This document shows positions 1-6,171 of a DNA stretch of 7,065 nucleotides, piece after piece (position 1 is the first letter of the stretch; the number at the start of each line of letters is the position of its first letter). Both the position numbers and the translations under genes were made by a program. The notes beneath the pieces are model-generated. The model was not told the DNA's origin, did not search any database, and was given only the letters and a program-made list of their open reading frames with translations. Source of the DNA: an uncultured Bacteroidota bacterium (lineage in GTDB: Bacteria; Bacteroidota; Bacteroidia; Chitinophagales; S012-47); assembly GCA_913062655.1 (NCBI GenBank), contig CAJXXO010000137.1, positions 1 through 7,065 of the forward strand, written 5' to 3'.

Positions 1-1136
1 CAGAGGCAGCTGCCGGTTGGATATCATTAGTAGACAAAAGCAGCCCGGACGACACCTGTTTGCATCGCAAACATATCAGCGCAGCCGATATCAAACGGAT
101 TGAGTATTCGCTCTTTTGCCATCCAAAGCACTATGGCCTGGAAGAAGCGCACTCATTTGTGTATCTCAAGGATATGCAAGCTGATACCTACATGAAATAC
201 CACCTGCTGAACTACCGGGCCTTGCTTTGTTTTCCGCTGCGGGTGCATGGCGATAAGCTCTACCGGATGTATGTGCTGCACCCGATGGCACATGGGTTCG
301 ATCAGCAAGAAACCGCGCTCCTTCAATCCTACATTCAACAGGCCCAGACAGCCCTATCCAACCTCTTTTTATTGAATGACACCATTGTCCACGAACGATA
401 CAAGGAAGACCTGGAGATTGGCAAACAAGTCCAGCAACGTTTGCTACCCACTCATTTCCCACTTGATAGCACACTGGACATTGCCGCCACCAGTGTGGCT
501 GCCGAGGAGGTGGGCGGTGACTATTACGATCATTTCCGGATTGATGACTACAAACTGGCCCTGATTATGGCTGATGTGTCGGGCAAGGGCACCACCGCTG
601 CCTTTCACGTGGCAGAGATGAAGGGCATCTTTCAATCTCTGGTACTGACTGAGACTGGTCCGGCTGCTTTCTTGAAGAAAGCTAACACGGCTGTAGGTCG
701 CTGCTTTGATAAGGGCATGTTCATCACCCTGGTATATGGGGTTCTCGATGTGAAATCCAATATCTTTCACTACACTCGTGCCGGCCATTGCCCCGTACTA
801 GTGTACAAGGCTAAGAAACGGGTGATTGAACACCTGGTAGATGACGGCCTGGGGTTGGGCATACTGCGTGATGAGGGCTATGATGAACTGGTGAAAGAAC
901 AGCAGGTAACTGTAGAGAAAGGTGATACGCTGATTTTTTACACCGATGGCATCACAGAGGCGCGGCACCCGGAAACGAAGCAGGAATATGGATATGAAAG
1001 GCTGCGGGATTGCCTGCTGCTGCACATGGATCTGCCAGCCAATAAAATTACGACCAAAATCATACAGGATATACAGCAATTCACCGGGCAAACCCTCAAC
1101 CGGGATGATATGTCGGTGATGATTGTAAAATGCTAA
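1..1136 (+). CDS. GAF domain plus SpoIIE/RsbU-type PP2C serine phosphatase, 5' partial
   Basis: Cytoplasmic PP2C-type phosphatase expected to dephosphorylate the STAS protein encoded next to it. The reading frame is open from base 3 (377 codons visible) with no stop upstream, so the TTG at 60 is not a convincing start and the true N-terminus lies outside the window. Counting from the codon at base 3, residues 1 to about 116 read like the later part of a GAF sensor domain. A helical linker with LEIGKQVQQRLLP (137-149) follows, as is usual before SpoIIE domains. The metal-binding PP2C motifs are all present: VGGDYYD (170-176, D173), ADVSGKG (190-196, D191), AGH (260-262), YTDGITEA (D315) and RDDMS (D368, D369). 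The catalytic domain looks complete and active. The signal sensed by the GAF domain cannot be told. The STAS gene follows after 10 bp, supporting one operon. Confidence 0.93.
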   Translation, partial: EAAAGWISLVDKSSPDDTCLHRKHISAADIKRIEYSLFCHPKHYGLEEAHSFVYLKDMQADTYMKYHLLNYRALLCFPLRVHGDKLYRMYVLHPMAHGFDQQETALLQSYIQQAQTALSNLFLLNDTIVHERYKEDLEIGKQVQQRLLPTHFPLDSTLDIAATSVAAEEVGGDYYDHFRIDDYKLALIMADVSGKGTTAAFHVAEMKGIFQSLVLTETGPAAFLKKANTAVGRCFDKGMFITLVYGVLDVKSNIFHYTRAGHCPVLVYKAKKRVIEHLVDDGLGLGILRDEGYDELVKEQQVTVEKGDTLIFYTDGITEARHPETKQEYGYERLRDCLLLHMDLPANKITTKIIQDIQQFTGQTLNRDDMSVMIVKC

Positions 1137-1146
1137 TACTACGCGC

Positions 1147-1488
1147 ATGGAAGTGATCAATACCATAAGTGATGGCGTGCTCCGGATCGCATTGATCGGT
1201 GAGCTGGACGCCAGTGGGGCCATCAACCTGGACCACGTCATTAAAAAAGCATTGGAAGATGAATACTACCGCATCGTAGTGGACTGCAAGCAGTTGGACT
1301 ACATATCCTCCGCAGGACTGGGGGTATTCATTTCCTATCTGCAAGACATCACCAACCATGACGGCAAGCTGGTCTTTTACAACATGAAAGAGAATGTCCA
1401 GAATGTCTTCAACCTGCTGGGGCTGCAGAATGTGGTCACCATTACGGGCGATTTACAGGAAGCAAAAAAGGTCATCCATGCACACTAG
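1147..1488 (+). CDS. STAS-domain anti-sigma factor antagonist (RsbV/SpoIIAA-like)
   Basis: Single-domain STAS protein of 113 aa, the usual size for SpoIIAA/RsbV antagonists. In such systems the unphosphorylated form binds the partner kinase and frees the kinase's target; phosphorylation on a conserved serine breaks the contact. The N-terminal strand with GELDASGA (18-25) and the segment VVDCKQLDYISSAGLGVF (44-61) are typical. The phosphorylatable serine is expected at S55, in SSAG (54-57). The Asp that precedes the phospho-serine in the Bacillus motif DS(S/T)G is Ser54 here, and the following Ser/Thr is Ala56, a variant also seen in many other STAS antagonists. No clear Shine-Dalgarno precedes the ATG at 1147. 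It lies 10 bp after the phosphatase gene and overlaps the kinase gene by 11 bp. The family is clear; the specific partner is inferred from adjacency. Confidence 0.93.
   Translation: MEVINTISDGVLRIALIGELDASGAINLDHVIKKALEDEYYRIVVDCKQLDYISSAGLGVFISYLQDITNHDGKLVFYNMKENVQNVFNLLGLQNVVTITGDLQEAKKVIHAH
1464..1471 (+). promoter_or_regulatory. Possible ribosome binding site for the RsbW-like gene
   Basis: An A-rich stretch ending in AAGG lies inside the STAS reading frame, 6 nt before the ATG at 1478. It supports 1478 as the start rather than the in-frame ATG at 1394, which would put a long non-homologous N-terminus on the kinase. Most other genes here lack such a sequence, so translation may mainly be coupled to the STAS gene. 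Confidence 0.4.
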
Positions 1489-1903
1489 TTTCACCACCAT
1501 ATGTGCCCGGGAGAAGCTCTCGGACATCAGGCGCTTCCTCCGCCAAACCCTGGCGAAGATTGAAGTGGCAGAACCGATCCGGCAAGAAATCGTGTTGGCC
1601 GTGGATGAAGCTTGCGCCAACGCGATCATTCACGGTAACCAATGCGATCACAACCGCCACTTGCACCTGGAAGTAGAAATTGCAGAAGACAAATTGCTCG
1701 TCACCATCAGCGATGTAGGCGACTTTGAACAGGACCTGGCGCAGCACGAAGACCATGACCTGCATAGCCTTATTGAACAGCGCAAAAAAGGTGGCCTAGG
1801 CCTCAAGTTGATTTACACCATCATGGACCAGGTCAACTACCACAAAGAGGGCACCAAAAATGTGTGTACGCTCACAAAAAATCTGGGTACGTCCCTGCAA
1901 TAA
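1478..1903 (+). CDS. GHKL-type serine kinase / anti-sigma factor (RsbW/SpoIIAB-like)
   Basis: ATP-binding protein of 141 aa, the usual length for RsbW-type kinases, which phosphorylate the STAS antagonist and hold a sigma factor or other target inactive. The GHKL motifs are visible: the N box in VDEACANAIIHG with E44 and N48, the G1 box ISDVGDF with D79 and G81, and the G2 box GGLGLKLI (105-112) followed by MDQVNY. The G1 form D-x-G-x-F is usual for RsbW rather than histidine kinases, and there is no His phospho-acceptor domain, so this is not a two-component kinase. The in-frame ATG at 1394 is too far upstream: residues from there are the STAS gene read in another frame. The chosen ATG overlaps the STAS stop by 11 bp, suggesting translational coupling and matched amounts of the two partners. 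The protein it controls is not encoded in view. Confidence 0.92.
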   Translation: MHTSFTTICAREKLSDIRRFLRQTLAKIEVAEPIRQEIVLAVDEACANAIIHGNQCDHNRHLHLEVEIAEDKLLVTISDVGDFEQDLAQHEDHDLHSLIEQRKKGGLGLKLIYTIMDQVNYHKEGTKNVCTLTKNLGTSLQ

Positions 1904-1922
1904 TTTCCCCTCTTTTCTGTTG

Positions 1923-1954
1923 TTGCTTGCGGTGGCTGATTTTCCTTATTTTTG
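1923..1954 (+). promoter_or_regulatory. Candidate Bacteroidota sigma-ABfr promoter for the foldase operon
   Basis: TATTTTTG at 1947-1954 matches the Bacteroidota -7 consensus TAnnTTTG at all fixed positions. TTG triplets at 1923-1925 and 1927-1929 lie 21 and 17 nt upstream, within the range expected for the -33 element. Transcription would start near 1960, leaving a leader of about 50 nt before the ATG at 2010. The match sits in the only gap longer than 10 bp in the window, which adds weight, but it overlaps the inverted repeat at 1931-1961. Confidence 0.5.
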
Positions 1955-1961
1955 AGCCACT
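1931..1961 (+). terminator. Weak terminator-like inverted repeat after the partner-switch genes
   Basis: GTGGCT at 1932-1937 can pair with AGCCAC at 1955-1960, with one further G-U pair outside, around a 17-nt T-rich loop. Four T follow (1961-1964). It lies 28 bp after the kinase stop, a sensible place for an intrinsic terminator. The stem is only 6-7 bp and the loop is large, so it may be weak or fortuitous. Confidence 0.3.
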
Positions 1962-2009
1962 TTTGCAGGCATTTATCATGCATCATTTTTCCCGGTAAAC
2001 ACTTTGACT

Positions 2010-3953
2010 ATGAGAAGGATAACATGGCTTTTGGCTTTGTTTACAGTGCTGATGAATACACCGCTTGCCGCCCAGGAAGCAGACGTATTATTTTCTTACG
2101 ATGATGAGGTGGTGACGGTAGAAGAGTTTGACTACGTATTCAAAAAGAATAACCCTACCATCCAGGAGCCTACGCTGCAGGATTTGAAAGACTACCTGGA
2201 GTTGTACATCAACTTTAAGTTGAAAGTAGCCGAGGCAGAAAAGCAACAGATCGACACACTGCCCCAGGTGCAGCGAGACCTGACCAACTACCTCGATCAG
2301 TTGTATCGTTCCTATTTGGATAAATACTTGCTAGACACCTTGTTTACAGAGGTCTATGAGCGGATGCAGTACGATATTCGTACCCGGCACATCTTGGTAT
2401 CGCTTGATCCCAATGCGACACCGGAAGATACCCTGCGCGCCTACCGTACCATTATGGAAGCGCGGAAAAGAGCACTGAAAGGCGAGTCTTTCATCCAACT
2501 GGCCAACGAAGTGTCAATGGATGAATATGCCAACAAAAAAGGAGGCGATATCGGATACATCACCGGCATGACACTTCCCTTTTACAACTTTGAAAATGCG
2601 GTATACAACACCCCGCTGAATGGTGTATCCCTACCCATACGCACACGCTTGGGCTACCACATTGTACAGCCGACTGAAAAACGGCCGGCCATGGGCACGG
2701 TCACTATGTCGCATATTCTGATACGTGTACCTAATGAAGCCGACCAGGCTATGGAGGCCAACCTGAAGCGCAGAGCCGATTCTATCTACCAGGCCTTGAT
2801 AGATGGAGCGCCTTTTGATTCGCTGGCCTACCGCTACTCAGAAGATATGGTCTCCAAACCTCGCGGTGGGTTGATGGAACCCTTTGGCAGCGGTAAAATG
2901 ATTAGTGCATTCGACTCCACTGCCTATGTGTTGGACGAGGGGGAAGTGAGTCAACCTTTTCGTACCGCTTACGGCTACCACATCATCCGTAAAGAGAAGC
3001 AAGAGCCCATCCCAGCGAAAGAGAGCCTTCGGGAGCAGTTGAGACGCAAACTTGGCCGCGACAACCGGTACGAGATTGCACGAGAACGCTTGGAACGCGC
3101 TTTTATGAAAACGCATGGTTTTCTCTCCTTTCCAGAACGCTTGGACGAAATGATGCCTTTTATCGATTCTTCTCTGTACAAAGCCAACTGGACAAACCCC
3201 GGATTGGGTGACGTAGAAGACAAAGCCTTGTTTATGCTGGGTGAACATTCCTTTACGATGAATGACTTCCTCCACTATATAGACATACGCCAGGTGCGGA
3301 GAAGAGATATGGACCTACGAGCGCTGCTACAGCTCTATTATGATTCCTTTCAGCAGCGAAACGTACTGGAATATGGCCTGGGCCAAATGTATCCGGAGTA
3401 TCCACTTCTGGCGCAGGAATACCATGATGGCATACTCATGTTTGCCCTGATGGATAAAATGGTGTGGAACAAGGCGGTGGAAGATACTACCGGCCTGAAA
3501 GCCTACTATGAGGAGCACAAGACCGATCACATGTGGGGCCACCGGGTACAAGCCGACATTTTCACCCTTACCCAGGAAAAAGCAGCACAAAAAGCAGCTA
3601 AGAAAGCGGCCAAGTGGGATACCGACAAACTGCTGCGCAAGCTCAATAAAAAAGCCGGTGCCACACCTATAGTTACCGTAGAATCGGTGACGGTAGAAAA
3701 AGGGGACAACCCATGGGTAGATACCACCGGCTGGACGCTTGGTGTATCCGAGGTAATGCAGCCCACCGACTCCACCTATCTGGTGGTACGGGTAAACGAA
3801 AAGCTCGAGCCAATGCCAAAGTCGTTACAGGAAGCACGGGGCGCATTTATCTCTGACTACCAAGCTTTGCTGGAAGCGCAATGGACCGCGCGATTGCGCG
3901 ATAGCTACACCATTCGTGTACATGAAGAGAAACTGAAAAAGCTGCTTCCCTAA
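2010..3953 (+). CDS. Exported peptidyl-prolyl isomerase with two parvulin domains (PpiC/SurA family)
   Basis: Periplasmic foldase of 647 aa. The ATG at 2010 is preferred to the TTG at 2004 because it directly gives a signal peptide: MRR, a hydrophobic stretch, and a likely cleavage after LAA before QEA (about residue 21). A SurA-like helical N-terminal region follows. Parvulin domain 1 spans about 126-222, with RHILV (H127) and GYHIV (H217); domain 2 spans about 233-328, with SHILI (H235) and YGYHII (H324). Both keep the two histidines typical of active parvulins. The remaining 320 or so residues form a largely helical, charged extension with a Lys/Ala repeat at 524-535; I do not recognise a catalytic domain there. 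It probably assists folding of exported or outer-membrane proteins. The stop TAA shares its last A with the next ATG, indicating coupling. No Shine-Dalgarno is seen, which is normal in Bacteroidota. Confidence 0.92.
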   Translation: MRRITWLLALFTVLMNTPLAAQEADVLFSYDDEVVTVEEFDYVFKKNNPTIQEPTLQDLKDYLELYINFKLKVAEAEKQQIDTLPQVQRDLTNYLDQLYRSYLDKYLLDTLFTEVYERMQYDIRTRHILVSLDPNATPEDTLRAYRTIMEARKRALKGESFIQLANEVSMDEYANKKGGDIGYITGMTLPFYNFENAVYNTPLNGVSLPIRTRLGYHIVQPTEKRPAMGTVTMSHILIRVPNEADQAMEANLKRRADSIYQALIDGAPFDSLAYRYSEDMVSKPRGGLMEPFGSGKMISAFDSTAYVLDEGEVSQPFRTAYGYHIIRKEKQEPIPAKESLREQLRRKLGRDNRYEIARERLERAFMKTHGFLSFPERLDEMMPFIDSSLYKANWTNPGLGDVEDKALFMLGEHSFTMNDFLHYIDIRQVRRRDMDLRALLQLYYDSFQQRNVLEYGLGQMYPEYPLLAQEYHDGILMFALMDKMVWNKAVEDTTGLKAYYEEHKTDHMWGHRVQADIFTLTQEKAAQKAAKKAAKWDTDKLLRKLNKKAGATPIVTVESVTVEKGDNPWVDTTGWTLGVSEVMQPTDSTYLVVRVNEKLEPMPKSLQEARGAFISDYQALLEAQWTARLRDSYTIRVHEEKLKKLLP

Positions 3954-4807
3954 TGGTGGCAAGGTGGTGGATCATAGGTCTGGTCGCTTTGGGGCTGTAT
4001 AGTTGCCAGTATTTTGAGCGAAAGCCCGATACGGGTAAAGGGGAACCCCTGGCCCGTGTTGAAAATAACTATCTCTACACCAAGGATATTGAAGACTTAG
4101 GCTTGCAGAACGCCACCCCGGAAGATAGCACCAAGATCATCACGGAATATATCGATAATTGGATTCGCAGACAGTTGCTCTACACCTATGCGCAGCGCAA
4201 TCTGCCTCCCGACAAGTTGGATGTGGAGCAGTTGATCGAAGACTATCGGCAGTCGCTGATTATCTACACCTATGAAAGGGAGTACATCAGCCAGAACCTG
4301 GACACTAGTGTTTCCGAACCACAGGCTCGTGAGTTTTACCAAGCCAACCTGGCCAACTTCCAACTGGCAGAGGACTTGTACAGAATGGTATTTCTGCGTG
4401 TAGGTGCAGATGCACCGAAACAGGACAGCATACAGATTTGGATGGCATCCGAGGATCCCTTTGCACGGGCACGCCTGGTGGACTATGCACAGACGTATGC
4501 TACTGACTATGCGCTGAATGATAGCACATGGTATACCCAATCTCGCATAACACAACGACTGACTGAACTACCGGTATCCTTTCCGGTTTCGACACCCTAT
4601 TCAGTGGAATGGGAAGTGGTTCCTTACCGGTATTACGCCTGGTTTACCGCTCGTAAAATAAAGGATAGCCCTGCCCCGTTTCCCTACGTCAGGAATGATG
4701 TGCAGCAAATGATCGTCAACAAGCGCAAGAAGCAACTGAAGAAAGAATTTAATGACAATATCTATAAAGACGCTGCTAAGAATAATACCTTTGAAATCTT
4801 CGAATAA
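3953..4807 (+). CDS. Lipoprotein, histidine-free parvulin/SurA-like (probable non-catalytic chaperone)
   Basis: Predicted lipoprotein of 284 aa. The N-terminus MVARWW, a hydrophobic run, then the lipobox LYSC gives lipidation at C18. The next residues (QYFERKPD) do not resemble the K-(D/E)2 surface-export signals described for flavobacteria, so it probably faces the periplasm. The helical region to about residue 130 resembles the N-terminal arm of SurA-type chaperones. From Y143 (YRMVFLRV) to about 235 the layout recalls a parvulin fold: a first strand, a D-Y-A-x-x-Y-A-x-D helix, and a closing strand at YRYYAWFTARKI. The histidines expected in those strands are missing; the whole protein has no histidine but about 23 tyrosines. 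It is therefore unlikely to be a normal parvulin enzyme and may be a holdase or an anchor for its neighbours. It starts on the stop of the upstream foldase and ends 4 bp before surA. The gene is sure; the fold assignment is inferred. Confidence 0.85.
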   Translation: MVARWWIIGLVALGLYSCQYFERKPDTGKGEPLARVENNYLYTKDIEDLGLQNATPEDSTKIITEYIDNWIRRQLLYTYAQRNLPPDKLDVEQLIEDYRQSLIIYTYEREYISQNLDTSVSEPQAREFYQANLANFQLAEDLYRMVFLRVGADAPKQDSIQIWMASEDPFARARLVDYAQTYATDYALNDSTWYTQSRITQRLTELPVSFPVSTPYSVEWEVVPYRYYAWFTARKIKDSPAPFPYVRNDVQQMIVNKRKKQLKKEFNDNIYKDAAKNNTFEIFE

Positions 4808-4811
4808 CGCT

Positions 4812-6161
4812 ATGCGAGGCACTTTGCTGACGTTCTTTTTTACTTGTCTAACCACCTTGATGGTAGCCCAACCTATCGTAGACAAGGTGGTAGCTACTGT
4901 GGGCGACAAGGTAATCCTCAAGTCAGATATTGAAGTACAGTATCAGCAGTATGTAGCCGAAGGTCAGGCTACCGATGGGCTGCGGTGTCAACTGCTGGAC
5001 CAAATGCTAGCCCAAAAGTTATTGCTTACACAAGCGGAGATCGACAGTGTGGTGGTATCAGAGGATGAGGTGGAGATCGAGCTGGATAAGCGGATACGCC
5101 ACTTTGTAAACATGATCGGATCGGAGCAAAAGCTGGAAGAGTTTTACCAGAAATCGGTGCTGGAGATCAAAGAGGAATTCCGGGAAGACATCCACGATCA
5201 GTTGCTCGCACAGCGCATGCAAGGGCAAATCACCAATGAAGTGAAGATTACGCCATCAGAGGTGAAGGAATTTTATGAAAGCATTCCCAAAGACAGCCTT
5301 CCCAAGTACAATGCGGAAGTAGAGGTGGGCCACGTGGTGATATACGCCAAGCCCTCACAGGCGCAAAAGAGGGCTGCATTGCAAGAGCTGCGCGAGATCA
5401 GGCAATCCATTCTGGACGGTTCGGAGTTCAAGCTGAAAGCTATTCTTTATTCTGACGACCCGGGGTCCGCTTCCAAAGGAGGTGAGCTGCCGGAATTTAC
5501 CCGGGATGATCCTTTCGCTCCTGAGTTTATTGCGGTTTCCTTTCGCCTGAAAGAGGGAGAAATATCCCAGCCCTTTGAAACGGAGTTTGGCTACCATATC
5601 GTACAGTTGATGGAACGAAAAGGCGAACGGGTAAAAGTCCGCCATATCCTGATCATACCCGAAATCACCGGCAACGATCTAAAGCGTGCTCGCGCCAAGA
5701 CCGACAGCATCTACAACCTGATCCAGACCAATCAGATTACCTTTGGGCAGGCGGTAGATCGTTTTTCAGAGGATGAGAACACCAATAAGTATGGTGGTAT
5801 GCTCACCAATCCGAATACCGGTGAGACGTATTTTGAATTGGATGAATTAGGGGCTATAGATCAATCTATTCCTTTTGTGATCGATACGATGGAGGCAGGA
5901 CAGGTGAGCAAGGCCGTGATGTACACCGACCGTAGGGGCAATAGGGCCTACCGGCTGGTATACCTCAAGTCGGTAACCGAACCACACGTGGCCAACCTCG
6001 ATCAAGACTACGCCCGTATTACAGGTGTGGCACTGAGCCAGAAAAAGCAGCGTACTATGCAGGAGTGGCTGGCTGACCGGATCAAGCGCACCTATATTTC
6101 TATTGACGATAGTTTTGTACAATGCCCGGAGGTAGACCCCTGGCTGAGTGCAAGTCCATAA
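4812..6161 (+). CDS. surA: SurA-like periplasmic chaperone / peptidyl-prolyl isomerase
   Basis: Exported chaperone of 449 aa, close to the usual SurA length, expected to escort unfolded outer-membrane proteins through the periplasm. The ATG at 4812 is chosen over one at 4752 because it gives a signal peptide at once (MRG, hydrophobic core, cleavage near VAQ, residues 18-20) and avoids a long overlap with the lipoprotein gene. The mature start PIVDKVVATVGDKVILKSDI is the SurA N-terminal signature, followed by a helical chaperone arm to about 170. Parvulin domain 1 (about 172-270) has GHVVI (H174) and FGYHIVQL (H262). Domain 2 (about 276-390) has VRHILI (H278) but ends in AYRLVYLK, without the second histidine. 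A short tail with one Cys follows. The gene lies 4 bp after the lipoprotein gene, with no clear Shine-Dalgarno. Family assignment is firm; orthology to E. coli SurA in function is inferred. Confidence 0.92.
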   Translation: MRGTLLTFFFTCLTTLMVAQPIVDKVVATVGDKVILKSDIEVQYQQYVAEGQATDGLRCQLLDQMLAQKLLLTQAEIDSVVVSEDEVEIELDKRIRHFVNMIGSEQKLEEFYQKSVLEIKEEFREDIHDQLLAQRMQGQITNEVKITPSEVKEFYESIPKDSLPKYNAEVEVGHVVIYAKPSQAQKRAALQELREIRQSILDGSEFKLKAILYSDDPGSASKGGELPEFTRDDPFAPEFIAVSFRLKEGEISQPFETEFGYHIVQLMERKGERVKVRHILIIPEITGNDLKRARAKTDSIYNLIQTNQITFGQAVDRFSEDENTNKYGGMLTNPNTGETYFELDELGAIDQSIPFVIDTMEAGQVSKAVMYTDRRGNRAYRLVYLKSVTEPHVANLDQDYARITGVALSQKKQRTMQEWLADRIKRTYISIDDSFVQCPEVDPWLSASP

Positions 6162-6171
6162 AACACAATAC

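Noticed and set aside
1394..1477. Upstream in-frame ATG at 1394 as the start of the RsbW-like kinase
   Set aside because: It would add 28 residues that are the STAS gene read in another frame. The start at 1478 gives normal family length and has a possible ribosome binding site.
3579..3614. A-rich repeat of AAAGCAGC-like units as a possible DNA repeat element
   Set aside because: It encodes the Lys/Ala-rich segment in frame and is short and imperfect, so it is best seen as protein-level low complexity.
4786..4793. TACCTTTG matching the -7 promoter consensus before surA
   Set aside because: It lies inside the lipoprotein gene and has no TTG at a suitable distance upstream; such 6-fixed-base matches are expected by chance in a window of this size.
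4752..4811. Upstream in-frame ATG at 4752 as the surA start
   Set aside because: It places 20 extra residues before the signal peptide and overlaps the lipoprotein gene by 56 bp; the ATG at 4812 gives a standard signal peptide.
6110..6117. TAGTTTTG matching the -7 promoter consensus before the MoxR gene
   Set aside because: It is inside the surA coding region and lacks a -33 partner; the 10-bp gap suggests cotranscription instead.
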